This document shows positions 1 through 7,719 of a stretch of DNA of 8,112 nt, piece by piece. The notes beneath the pieces were generated by a model, which was given only the letters and a program-made list of their open reading frames with translations, searched no databases and was not told the DNA's origin. This DNA comes from an uncultured Collinsella sp. GTDB lineage: Bacteria > Actinomycetota > Coriobacteriia > Coriobacteriales > Coriobacteriaceae. Every line of letters begins with the position of its first letter. Position 1 is the first letter of the stretch. Position numbers and translations under genes: made by a program. The stretch covers positions 1-8,112 of the forward strand of contig CABSMK010000074.1 in assembly GCA_902478825.1 (NCBI GenBank), in the 5' to 3' direction.

Positions 1-19
1 AGATGTGTATAAGAGACAG
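1..19 (+). other. Nextera/Tn5 mosaic-end adapter (library artefact)
   Basis: The first 19 bases, AGATGTGTATAAGAGACAG, are exactly the transposase mosaic end used in Nextera tagmentation libraries. The reverse complement closes the other end of the window. This is residual adapter, not genomic DNA, and native sequence begins at base 20. Any reading frame that runs into these bases carries false residues. Confidence 0.97.
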
Positions 20-468
20 AAACCGGTATAAGGCTTGGGGTAAAAATTGTGGCAGGCGGCAAAACGAGTCACATCGGCACCGGCCTCACGCCACGATGCG
101 ATTTCATCAGAACTCACCGTCGATGCATTGACCACAATGCGAAATACACCGGACAGCTCCGCGACCCGCTGGGCGCTAAAGCCATAGTCCAAACGAAGGT
201 ATTCCAACCCCAGATCGCGCAGGTCCTCGATACGCTCAAGCCCGAGCAAATCGCACGTACGCGGCCCCACATCGGCAATGAGCGCAATGCCGCGGGCGGA
301 AAGCAGCGACAGCACATGACGGACTTTATCTGCATACGCCGCTCCCCCATCCTCGGGAATATGCAGTGAGGTAAACGCATAGCGCGCACCCGCCTCGGCA
401 CCACGCTCAATCGTCCGCTCAATATCCTGCAGAGGGCTGGAAAGATAAATCGAAATACCCGTTTTCAC
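20..468 (-). CDS. mupG: MupG-type 6-phospho-N-acetylmuramidase (DUF871), 3'-truncated by contig end
   Basis: This is the N-terminal 149 residues of a DUF871/MupG family TIM-barrel protein. MupG of Staphylococcus aureus hydrolyses MurNAc-6P-GlcNAc to MurNAc-6P and GlcNAc in the cytoplasm. The start is GTG at 468, with AAAGGAG at 478-484 and a 9-nt spacer; it opens VKTGISIYLSSP. Family-like segments are LHIPEDGG (about residues 35-42), IADVGP (64-69), LRLDYGF (91-97) and the signature HNFYPKPYTG (140-149). The family usually has about 350-370 residues, so more than half is missing. The last native bases TT are completed to TTC by the adapter; family members normally have Leu there. It lies downstream of murP, which fits the pathway, but a terminator-like hairpin lies between them. 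Catalytic residues were not assigned. Confidence 0.88.
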
Positions 469-484
469 GCTTCAACGCTCCTTT

Positions 485-518
485 AAAAAAGGCCGGCGGA
501 GCAGTTAGCCCCGCCGGC
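485..518 (-). terminator. Intrinsic terminator or attenuator between murP and mupG
   Basis: Read on the minus strand, an 8-bp perfect GC stem (GCCGGCGG at 492-499 pairs with CCGCCGGC at 511-518) is followed by C and six T (490-485). Inside the loop, GC at 501-502 can pair with GC at 508-509 across an A/C mismatch. The T-run continues directly into AAAGGAG, the mupG ribosome binding site. The structure should end some or most murRQP transcripts before mupG, unless there is readthrough or a separate promoter. Confidence 0.75.
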
Positions 519-550
519 ACAACCATAGCATCAAGAAATCTGCCGCGCGC

Positions 551-577
551 CGCGAGCCCCGAGCAACACGGCTCGCG
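551..577 (-). other. GC-rich stem-loop just after the murP stop codon
   Basis: CGCGAGCC (551-558) and GGCTCGCG (570-577) form a perfect 8-bp stem with an 11-nt loop, starting 8 nt after the murP stop. No T-run follows on the minus strand, so on its own it is a poor intrinsic terminator. With the hairpin at 492-518 it makes a tandem structure filling most of the 117-bp murP-mupG gap. It could protect the murP mRNA 3' end or help pausing; that is inference. Confidence 0.5.
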
Positions 578-585
578 ATATCAAA

Positions 586-2016
586 CTACTCGCCAAAGAA
601 CTCGTTGATCTTCTGCTCGTCGACGCCAAAGAACCACGTCAGGACAAAGCCGGCGGCATAGGCAAGCAGCATAGCGGCAACGTAGCCGAGCTGCTGGCCA
701 GGAACAACGATCAGCAGGCCAAACAGACCGGAAACGCCCTGAGAAACCGTGCCGATGTGAAGCAGCGCCGCGAGCGCGCCGCCAAATCCGGCACCCAGGC
801 AGGCCGTCACAAACGGACGAACGAGCGGCAGCGTAACAGCATACATCAGAGGCTCGCCCACACCCAGGATTCCAACGGGAATGGACTCTGCGACGTACTT
901 CTTGAGCTTGGCGTTCTTGGTCTTAAAGTACAGCGCCAAACCGGCACCGACCTGGCCGCCGCCAGCCATCATAAGGATGGGGAGCAGGTAATTGATACCC
1001 TTGGTAGCGCCGTCGGGATCGTTGAGCATAGCGTGGATCGGCGTGAGCGCTTGATGCAGGCCGACGGACACCAGCGGCAAGAAGCCTGCCGACAGGATAT
1101 AGCCGCCCAGGACGCCCAGCTTCTCGAAGATAAAGGTCAAAACGCTAAAGATGGCAGTCGTCAGCCATGCGCCAACCGGCTGGATGACGAGCATCAGAGC
1201 AAAGGCGCCGATGATGAGCACCAGCAGCGGGGACAAGAACGTGTCGAGTGCGTTGGGCATAATCTTGCGAATCTGACGCTCCATCCAGGCAAAAAATGCG
1301 CCAGCGATGAGAGCCGCGATCATGCCGCCCGCTGCGGGGTTGTACTGCGCATTGGTGAGCGGCAGCAGAATGGCAGTGGCAGGATCAGCCGCGCCAGGCG
1401 CAAGCAGGGGCATGGCACTGTTGGCGATGCACATCATGCCGGCGATGCCGCCCAGCGCAGCGGAACCACCAAACTCACGTGCCGCGTTATAGCCCACCAA
1501 GATGGGCAGATAGGCAAACAGGGCCCAGCCCATGGAACGAATGCCCTGGTACCACCACTCGCCTGCAAGCGCGCCTGCCGTCGAAACGTTAATGACGTTG
1601 CAGATACCGTTGATGAGGCCAGCCGCAATGATGCCGGGAAGCAGGGCGACGAAGACATTGGAAATCTTCTTGAGGAAGGCCTGAACCGGCTTAGACTCGT
1701 ACTTGGCCTTCTGCGCGGCCTTGTTTGTGGCCGCAGCGTCAACCACGCTCTCGTCGGCAACGCCTTTCGCAAGGCCAGTGAGCTTGGAGAACTCCTCGAG
1801 CACCTTATTCACCTTGCCCGGACCCAGCACGATCTGCATCGTGTCGTCCTCGACCAGGCCCATCACGCCGTCGAGTGCCTTAATGCCCTCCGTGTCGACG
1901 TTGCCCGCGTCTTTGACGGTCACGCGCAGGCGCGTCATGCACGCCGCGTTTGCCAGCACGTTGTCTTTACCGCCCAAAAGGTCCAGCAGCTTTTGAGCCA
2001 GCTCTTTGTTCGTCAT
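586..2016 (-). CDS. murP: PTS EIIBC component for N-acetylmuramic acid (MurP-like)
   Basis: This is a glucose-superfamily PTS permease of 476 residues, close to the 474 of E. coli MurP. It transports MurNAc or MurNAc-GlcNAc across the membrane and phosphorylates it at C6. Residues 1-80 form the EIIB domain, with the phospho-accepting Cys26 in NAACMTRLR. A linker of about 30 residues follows, then the EIIC domain with about ten hydrophobic segments (about 120-465), including GLHQALTPIH (319-328) and GVGEPLMY (385-392). There is no EIIA domain, so an EIIA-Glc type protein encoded elsewhere must supply phosphate, as Crr does for E. coli MurP. The ATG at 2016 has AAGGAGG 6-7 nt upstream, and the stop is TAG. 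It lies 57 nt after murQ. The sugar specificity is read mainly from the murQ/murR/mupG context; the fold alone would also allow sucrose, trehalose or beta-glucosides. Confidence 0.9.
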   Translation of the reverse strand: MTNKELAQKLLDLLGGKDNVLANAACMTRLRVTVKDAGNVDTEGIKALDGVMGLVEDDTMQIVLGPGKVNKVLEEFSKLTGLAKGVADESVVDAAATNKAAQKAKYESKPVQAFLKKISNVFVALLPGIIAAGLINGICNVINVSTAGALAGEWWYQGIRSMGWALFAYLPILVGYNAAREFGGSAALGGIAGMMCIANSAMPLLAPGAADPATAILLPLTNAQYNPAAGGMIAALIAGAFFAWMERQIRKIMPNALDTFLSPLLVLIIGAFALMLVIQPVGAWLTTAIFSVLTFIFEKLGVLGGYILSAGFLPLVSVGLHQALTPIHAMLNDPDGATKGINYLLPILMMAGGGQVGAGLALYFKTKNAKLKKYVAESIPVGILGVGEPLMYAVTLPLVRPFVTACLGAGFGGALAALLHIGTVSQGVSGLFGLLIVVPGQQLGYVAAMLLAYAAGFVLTWFFGVDEQKINEFFGE

Positions 2017-2073
2017 AACTCCTCCTTGTATTGGGTATCTCGTCTGGATGTCATATCAGCTCACGCCGCGCAC

Positions 2074-2997
<924 letters not shown>

Positions 2998-3007
2998 TTC
3001 ATTCACC

Positions 3008-3859
3008 TCATCTTTCCTGTTTCTCGATGTAGTTTTGCTTAATGACATGCGTCGCCCGTTCGTAGTCGCTGGCAACGTAAGCAGCGTACAGGGCATCGAC
3101 AACCATAAGCTGGGCCATACGCGAAGCCATGGCACCGCTGCGGACCAAGGGTTCACTCGCAGCAACGCCGAGCACGGCATCGGCCATGGTGGCAAGCTTG
3201 GATGATCCATCTACTTTGGTAACGGCCACAACGGGACAGTTGTGACGTTGAGCCTCGGCGGTGCAGTCCAGCACCTCTTGCGTCAAGCCCGAGTAGCTAA
3301 AGGCGATTGCCATATCGCCCTCATGCATGTTCTTGGCACATAAGAGCTGATCATGCCAGTCGTCGTACAGATGGCACTCTTTGTCGACACGCATGAGCTT
3401 TTGCGCCAGGTCGTGCGCGACCAAACGAGAGGCACCAATACCGAAAAGATTGACCGCGCGTGCCCGCTTAAGACGGGCCGCGCATCGCTCCAAGACGGTG
3501 TAATCGAGCGTTCGCGCCGTCGCCTCGATCGTGCGCACGTTGCTTTTCATCACCTTCCCCACGATACGTTCGACGCTGTCATCCATGGAGATGTCCTCGA
3601 GGGCTACGTCTTTCTTGTCACCTAAGAGCGCCAGCTCGGCAATCAGTTCGCGCTGGAACTCCTTGTAGCCCGCAAAACCCAAACGCTTGCAAAAGCGCAA
3701 AATGCTCGAGGGCGAGGAGAACGTGACATCGGCAAGACCGCGGACGGACAGCCCGACCACCTCGTGCGGATGAGCGCTTACATATGCGATGACATTGCGT
3801 TCCGCCGGGCTCGCGCTGAGCTCACGCTCGCGAAGCCGCAAAAGCAATCCGTTTGCCAT
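3008..3859 (-). CDS. murR: MurR/RpiR-family transcriptional regulator of MurNAc use
   Basis: This is a 283-residue DNA-binding regulator. Residues 1-77 are the RpiR-type helix-turn-helix; the turn and recognition helix lie around SSPSSILRFCKRLGFAGYKE (48-67). Residues about 125-265 are a SIS sugar-phosphate-binding domain with NLFGIGAS (137-144), SYSG (188-191) and SGAMASRMAQL (241-251). MurR of E. coli represses murQP and is relieved by MurNAc-6P; position and family imply the same ligand here. The ATG at 3859 is preferred: GGAGG sits 8 nt upstream of it, whereas the GTG at 3868 overlaps that Shine-Dalgarno sequence. It is the first gene of the cluster and so probably autoregulated; two palindromes lie upstream. 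In E. coli murR is divergent from murQ, while here it is co-directional and tightly linked. Activator rather than repressor action cannot be excluded. Confidence 0.9.
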   Translation of the reverse strand: MANGLLLRLRERELSASPAERNVIAYVSAHPHEVVGLSVRGLADVTFSSPSSILRFCKRLGFAGYKEFQRELIAELALLGDKKDVALEDISMDDSVERIVGKVMKSNVRTIEATARTLDYTVLERCAARLKRARAVNLFGIGASRLVAHDLAQKLMRVDKECHLYDDWHDQLLCAKNMHEGDMAIAFSYSGLTQEVLDCTAEAQRHNCPVVAVTKVDGSSKLATMADAVLGVAASEPLVRSGAMASRMAQLMVVDALYAAYVASDYERATHVIKQNYIEKQER

Positions 3860-3882
3860 CTCAAACACCTCCGTTGAGAAGA

Positions 3883-3906
3883 ATTAAAGACCAACGAACG
3901 ATTCGT
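3883..3906 (-). promoter_or_regulatory. Candidate murR promoter -10 with overlapping operator palindrome
   Basis: On the minus strand TTTAAT (3888-3883) is a plausible -10 box, 23 nt before the murR ATG. Just upstream, where the -10/-35 spacer would be, lies the 13-base palindrome ACGAACGATTCGT (3894-3906; 5-bp arms, 3-base centre). A repressor bound there would block polymerase. No good -35 box is seen at the expected distance (CCGGTA), so the promoter is tentative. Confidence 0.35.
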
Positions 3907-3926
3907 ACCGGATACAAACAGCTTTT

Positions 3927-3943
3927 GCGGTACATTGTGCCGC
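3927..3943. promoter_or_regulatory. Candidate MurR operator (17-bp palindrome)
   Basis: GCGGTACATTGTGCCGC is an inverted repeat with 8-base arms, 7 of 8 matching, around a central T. It lies 67 bp upstream of the chosen murR start and does not look like a terminator, because neither side carries a T-run. Dyads of this size are typical of dimeric regulator sites, and MurR is the obvious local candidate. The assignment is inference. Confidence 0.4.
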
Positions 3944-3958
3944 ATCGTGGCGCACAAA

Positions 3959-3982
3959 GGGCGAGCGTTCTACCGCTCGCCC
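3959..3982 (-). terminator. Probable terminator downstream of the vanZ-like gene
   Basis: GGGCGAGCG (3959-3967) and CGCTCGCCC (3974-3982) form a perfect 9-bp GC-rich stem with a 6-base loop, followed on the minus strand by the weak tract TTTGTG. It lies 81 nt after the vanZ-like stop codon and upstream of the murR promoter region, so it plausibly insulates the MurNAc cluster. The poor U-tract lowers confidence. Confidence 0.5.
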
Positions 3983-4063
3983 CTCAAATCCGACCGCTCG
4001 GAAATACGCGCGACACAAAATAATTCAACGAGGTCGCATTATCGGAAACGGGTTTGTTACCGG

Positions 4064-4645
4064 CTAGCGCCTCGCATGGGCGCCGATCGGCCGAGTCGCA
4101 TGGCGCACCAACGCCGCTGCCAGCAATACCAACAGCATGGCGGTGACATAGCCCGCAGCATCGAATCCTAAATCGATAACGTCGAAATGCCTGCCGGGAA
4201 CAAAGATCTTATGCACCTGATCGCCAACGGAGCAGGCGGCGCAAAAGAGCAATACGGGCACGCAACGGGAGCATACGCTCCACGGATGCCTGGAAAGGCA
4301 AACCACGACCACGGAGGCGAATAATCCGACGAAGAAAAACTCTACGGTATGGGCAACGCGACGGACGTTTGTGCCCACCCACATGCGAATGGAAGCAAGT
4401 CGGCCAGACCGGACATTCGAGGCAGCCGAATCGGCGCCCCCGGTCATTCCGTTCTCTGTCTGGGCTTCACCCGTGGCATCAGCGGCCTGAACGCCCGTAG
4501 CCTGGCCCTCCACCACACGCGCGGTGGACTCGCTCAGCAACGACGTCTCCACCGCATTTTGCTCCGTCAGCACCCAGATGCCCGCCAGCGTTGCAGCGAA
4601 CAGAACGATCGCGGTCCATCCGATTATTTGTTTTACGCGCGCCAA
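4064..4645 (-). CDS. VanZ-family membrane protein
   Basis: This is a 193-residue membrane protein of the VanZ-like family; VanZ itself gives low-level teicoplanin resistance by an unclear mechanism, and most homologues have no known role. There are four hydrophobic segments, at about residues 6-26, 101-118, 127-141 and 165-180. Family hallmarks are RRVAHTVEFFFVG (95-107), GDQVHKIFVPGR (141-152) and FDVIDLGFDAAG (154-165). A polar, low-complexity linker (about 28-82) separates the first helix from the core. I chose TTG 4645 because GGAGG lies 7 nt upstream; the open frame reaches an ATG at 4687, but that start would place the Shine-Dalgarno sequence inside the gene and has none of its own. It lies 104 nt after the recombinase gene and 204 nt before murR, with a hairpin between. 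A cell-wall role beside a muropeptide cluster is only suggestive. Confidence 0.8.
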   Translation of the reverse strand: MARVKQIIGWTAIVLFAATLAGIWVLTEQNAVETSLLSESTARVVEGQATGVQAADATGEAQTENGMTGGADSAASNVRSGRLASIRMWVGTNVRRVAHTVEFFFVGLFASVVVVCLSRHPWSVCSRCVPVLLFCAACSVGDQVHKIFVPGRHFDVIDLGFDAAGYVTAMLLVLLAAALVRHATRPIGAHARR

Positions 4646-4749
4646 GGGCCAACCTCCTTTTTTGAATATCAGCGAGTGTAGCCCCAAATGGCATCGTCAC
4701 CGTATCAAAATTTGAATCGCAACAGGAAGCGACAAAGCGACGCAAACCC

Positions 4750-5355
4750 CTACCCCGCCTCGCGCATCCAGCGATCGAACGTCCCCACGCACACGCCCAG
4801 GCACTTTGCTGCCTGGCTGCGGGTAATATCGCCTGCCTCATAGCTATCGCGCACCAGCTCAAACTGAGGAGGGCACGGCTTGCGAGGTCGACCGAAACGA
4901 ACCCCTCGCGCCCGCGCCGCTGCAATTCCCTCCGCCTGGCGCCGATGGATATTCTCGCGCTCCACCTGCGCCACGTAGCTCAGCAGTTGCAGCACAATAT
5001 CGGCAATCAGGGTGTTGGTCACATCCGGCGCGCCGCTGGCCCTAGCGCGCGTGTCAAGCAATGGCATGTCCAACACCACAATGGCAACCCCGAGCTCCTT
5101 GGTAATGCGTCGCCATTCCTCAAGAATCTCGGAGTAATTACGACCAAGTCGGTCGATAGAAAGCACCACCAGCACGTCCCCGTCTCCCAGGACGTGCAAC
5201 AGCTCGCGATAATGCGGTCGATCGAAGTCCTTGCCGCTCGCATGGTCGGCATAAATATTCGCTGAGCCCACGCCATAGGCGCCCAGCGCATCCAGCTGCC
5301 GATTCAGATTCTGATCGCGCGAACTCACCCGCGCATACCCGTACACCGTCGCCAT
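4750..5355 (-). CDS. Small serine recombinase (resolvase/invertase family)
   Basis: This is a 201-residue serine recombinase, close in length to gamma-delta resolvase and Hin/Gin invertases. The N-terminal catalytic domain opens GYARVSSRDQNLNRQ; Ser11 is the expected nucleophile, with Arg9 nearby and IDRLGR (67-72) supplying the paired active-site arginines. VERENIHRRQAEGIAAARARG (131-151) is the dimerisation helix. GRPRK (155-159) leads to a C-terminal helix-turn-helix (about 165-198, RSQAAKCLGVCVGTFDRWM). It is apparently intact. I prefer ATG 5355, which puts the motif at the usual position, over a TTG at 5385 that falls within the upstream inverted repeat. GGGGA 5 nt upstream of the ATG is a modest ribosome binding site. 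No transposase, cargo or paired crossover sites are visible, so whether it is a resolvase, an invertase or a transposon remnant is open. Confidence 0.88.
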   Translation of the reverse strand: MATVYGYARVSSRDQNLNRQLDALGAYGVGSANIYADHASGKDFDRPHYRELLHVLGDGDVLVVLSIDRLGRNYSEILEEWRRITKELGVAIVVLDMPLLDTRARASGAPDVTNTLIADIVLQLLSYVAQVERENIHRRQAEGIAAARARGVRFGRPRKPCPPQFELVRDSYEAGDITRSQAAKCLGVCVGTFDRWMREAG

Positions 5356-5372
5356 CTCATCCCCGCTTTCTT

Positions 5373-5415
5373 GTAAACCTGCCAAAAGGGACAGGTTTAT
5401 TTTGGTAGGTTTTAC
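5373..5415. repeat. Near-palindromic inverted repeat upstream of the recombinase gene
   Basis: AAACCTGCCAAAA (5375-5387) and TTTTGGTAGGTTT (5400-5412) are inverted copies matching at 12 of 13 positions. Allowing a one-base indel extends them to 5373 and 5415. The 12-base spacer, GGGACAGGTTTA, contains a further CAGGTTTA that also pairs with the start of the left arm (TAAACCTG, 5374-5381). A related CAGGTAA follows at 5427. It could be a recombinase binding or crossover site, an operator, or a REP-like interspersed repeat. Confidence 0.6.
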
Positions 5416-5422
5416 CTCTCAA
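5394..5422 (-). promoter_or_regulatory. Candidate promoter of the serine recombinase gene
   Basis: On the minus strand TTGAGA (5422-5417, five of six bases matching the -35 consensus) is separated by exactly 17 nt from TAAACC (5399-5394, a weak -10 box). The predicted transcript start is about 30 nt before the ATG. The right arm of the inverted repeat fills the spacer and the left arm covers the start point, a layout that would allow autoregulation. The weak -10 box keeps confidence low. Confidence 0.35.
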
Positions 5423-5474
5423 ATAGCAGGTAAGCGGGCGGCCGAGCAGACGGCAAGGTAGCCACGATTCAAAT

Positions 5475-5506
5475 GCGGAGGGCGGCCCCGAAAGACCGCC
5501 CTCCGC
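5475..5506 (-). terminator. Probable terminator of rnr
   Basis: GCGGAGGGCGG (5475-5485) and CCGCCCTCCGC (5496-5506) form a perfect 11-bp GC-rich stem with a 10-base loop, 26 nt after the rnr stop codon. The downstream minus-strand tract ATTTGAAT is only moderately T-rich. Its position directly after a large gene, with another minus-strand gene beyond, supports a terminator. Confidence 0.6.
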
Positions 5507-5531
5507 TCTCTCGCCACGAGTCGGGATTTAG

Positions 5532-7667
5532 CTAATGGATAAGCTTAAAGTCCAAGTGTCCACGCGTGGTATTGACGCGCGAGACCTCGATAATCACGCG
5601 CTGGCCCAGTTCATAGCGAGTCCCCGTGTCGGCGCCCGTCAGCGTAAGCGCGTCCTCGTCGAACTCGAACCACTCGTTGCCCAGGCTCTTAATTGAAACC
5701 AGGCCCTCGACCTGCGTTAGGTCCAAGCGCACAAAGAGGCCCATGCTGCTAACCCACGAGACGGTTCCGGCATAGCGCTCACCCAGACGGTCCTCATAGT
5801 ACTGGGCAATCTTGATCTTTTGCGTCGCATGGCTGGCGGCATCTGCCGCGCGCTCGGCATCGCTACATGCGCGGCAGATCTGCGGCAGAATGCGCGGCAG
5901 CGACTCGCGCCCCTTGCCGATCAGCCGCGGCGTACGGACCAAGGCGTCCTTGCCGCCGAGCTGCTCATAGGCCAACTGCAGTTTGAGCACGCGGTGCACC
6001 ACCAGATCGGGGTAGCGACGGATAGGACTCGTAAAGTGACAGTAGCACGGCGCGGCGAGCGCAAAGTGACCCTCGTTGCGCGGCTTGTACAGCGCGCGCT
6101 GCATGCTGCGCAGAAGCAGCGTGTTAACGAGCGGTGCGTTGGCCGTACCGGCGGCAGCATCAACTGCAGCCTGCAGCTCATCGGGGCTCCCCAGGGCAAT
6201 ACCGGCAGCACGACGATCGTCGATGATGCCTAGCTGCGCCAGCGCAACGGCGGCACCGTGCAGGCTATCGGGGCTCGGATCCTCATGCACGCGATAGCAG
6301 GCCTCGATATCACGGTCTGCCAGCCACTCTGCAACGCACTCGTTGGCGAGCAGCATGGCTTCCTCGATAAGCGACGTGGCACACGAACGCTCACGCGCCA
6401 CAATCTGCACGGGCACTCCGTCCTCATCCAATAGAGCGCGAATCTCGGCCGTGTCAAAATCGACTGAGCCGCGGGCGCGACGAATACGACGGCGAAGTTC
6501 GGCGAGTTCGTTGGCGGCGACAAGGAAATCGCCGAGGTCGACGTTGTAGCCGCGGGCGGCCTCCTCGCACGCAAGACCGCGCTCAAGCGCTTCCTCGCGC
6601 GAGGTCTCGGCAGCCGCAACATCCTCGGCCGCACCCTCCAACACCGAATACTCAACCGCGCCGGCACGCACCAGCAGCGCCTCGGCGCCGTCATAGTCCA
6701 TACGCACACGCGAGCGAATCACGCTGGGGTACGGATCGTAATGCCGCACGCGACCCTGCGCATCGAGCTCGATATCGACGGTAAACGCAAGGCGGTCCTC
6801 GTCGGGACGAAGCGAGCACAGGTCATTGGACAGGCGTTCGGGCAGCATGGGAAGCACGCGATCGGCCAGATACACCGATGTCGTACGATGGCGAGCCTCA
6901 AGATCGATATGTCCGTCCCAAGCCACATAGTGTGAAACGTCGGCGATATGCACACCCAGCTTGTAGCCACCCTCGGGCGTGCGCTCCAACGAAATGGCAT
7001 CGTCAAAGTCGCGCGCGTCGACCGGGTCGATCGTGATGACAAAGCGGTCGCGCAGATCGCGGCGGAGCGGGTCCTTAAGCGCCGCGGACACATCGAGCGA
7101 AAGCCCCTCGGCCTCGGCCAGCGCGGCCTCGGGATAGCTATCGGTAAAGCCGTAACGCGCCATCACATATTGAACGCCCAAATCGGGCGCGTCATCTCCG
7201 CCAATGCGGCGTTCGATCGTCACGGTACCCGATTCCAGGCGCGTCGGGTAGGTCAAAATGCGCGCGACAACAGCATCACCCGGGTGGACGCCCAGACGAT
7301 CCGCCGAGGTATCCTCGGGCAGAATGAAGAAGTCGGCCTTCAGACGCGAATCGAGCGGCTCGATCACACCGAGCGGACCGGCGGTCTGGTACGTGCCCAC
7401 CACGCTTATGGCTGCACGCTCAACCACGCTCTCGATCACGGCGCGCCGCTCACCGTGCGGGCTGTTCTTAATGCTCACGGCAACGGTATCGCCATCCATG
7501 ATCTCGCGCTTACCGCGGCCCATGACCTTGTAGTCGCCGTTTTCGGTTACAACGTAGGCGCTATGCTCATGGAGCTGCACGCGCCCGGTCAGGCTCGGAC
7601 GGCGTTCGCTGCGCACCGGCCCGCGCTTATTGCGAGCTCCACGCTTATGCTTGTTATTGCGCCCCAT
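5532..7667 (-). CDS. rnr: Ribonuclease R (RNB-family 3'-5' exoribonuclease)
   Basis: This is a 711-residue processive 3'-5' exoribonuclease that degrades structured RNA and works in RNA quality control. Domains in order: a basic N-terminal stretch (1-25), two cold-shock domains (about 26-85 and 86-155), the RNB catalytic domain (about 200-570) and an S1 domain (about 632-710). The magnesium-site motif is TIDPVDARDFDDA; Asp214, Asp220, Asp222 and Asp223 match E. coli Asp272, 278, 280 and 281, and Tyr266 matches the stacking Tyr324. HFTSPIRRYPDL (544-555) is intact. It is about 100 residues shorter than E. coli RNase R (813): the N-terminal helix-turn-helix is absent, and the chain ends right after S1 without the lysine-rich tail. 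ATG 7667 follows AGGAGG by 4 nt, and the stop is TAG. smpB, a frequent neighbour, is not present downstream; ftsX lies upstream. Confidence 0.95.
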   Translation of the reverse strand: MGRNNKHKRGARNKRGPVRSERRPSLTGRVQLHEHSAYVVTENGDYKVMGRGKREIMDGDTVAVSIKNSPHGERRAVIESVVERAAISVVGTYQTAGPLGVIEPLDSRLKADFFILPEDTSADRLGVHPGDAVVARILTYPTRLESGTVTIERRIGGDDAPDLGVQYVMARYGFTDSYPEAALAEAEGLSLDVSAALKDPLRRDLRDRFVITIDPVDARDFDDAISLERTPEGGYKLGVHIADVSHYVAWDGHIDLEARHRTTSVYLADRVLPMLPERLSNDLCSLRPDEDRLAFTVDIELDAQGRVRHYDPYPSVIRSRVRMDYDGAEALLVRAGAVEYSVLEGAAEDVAAAETSREEALERGLACEEAARGYNVDLGDFLVAANELAELRRRIRRARGSVDFDTAEIRALLDEDGVPVQIVARERSCATSLIEEAMLLANECVAEWLADRDIEACYRVHEDPSPDSLHGAAVALAQLGIIDDRRAAGIALGSPDELQAAVDAAAGTANAPLVNTLLLRSMQRALYKPRNEGHFALAAPCYCHFTSPIRRYPDLVVHRVLKLQLAYEQLGGKDALVRTPRLIGKGRESLPRILPQICRACSDAERAADAASHATQKIKIAQYYEDRLGERYAGTVSWVSSMGLFVRLDLTQVEGLVSIKSLGNEWFEFDEDALTLTGADTGTRYELGQRVIIEVSRVNTTRGHLDFKLIH

Positions 7668-7719
7668 GGCGCCTCCTAACTATCGATTGCCGCTTACATC
7701 CCAAGAGTCTACCCAAATC

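Noticed and set aside
2998..3210. Extended murQ start at 3210
   Set aside because: The extra 71 residues lie opposite no signal of their own, overlap murR in another frame, and a good Shine-Dalgarno sits before ATG 2997, where MurQ homology begins.
4349..4681. Plus-strand open frame of 110 codons opposite the vanZ-like gene
   Set aside because: It has no ribosome binding site or recognisable motif and is antisense to a protein with clear VanZ hallmarks.
5373..5433. CRISPR-like short repeat array
   Set aside because: The boxes are only about 8 bases, irregularly spaced at 14-21 bases and in mixed orientation, with no cas gene nearby.
6948..7679. Plus-strand open frame of 243 codons antisense to rnr
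   Set aside because: It lies opposite the catalytic and N-terminal part of a clearly functional rnr and has no recognisable motif; it is codon-bias shadow.
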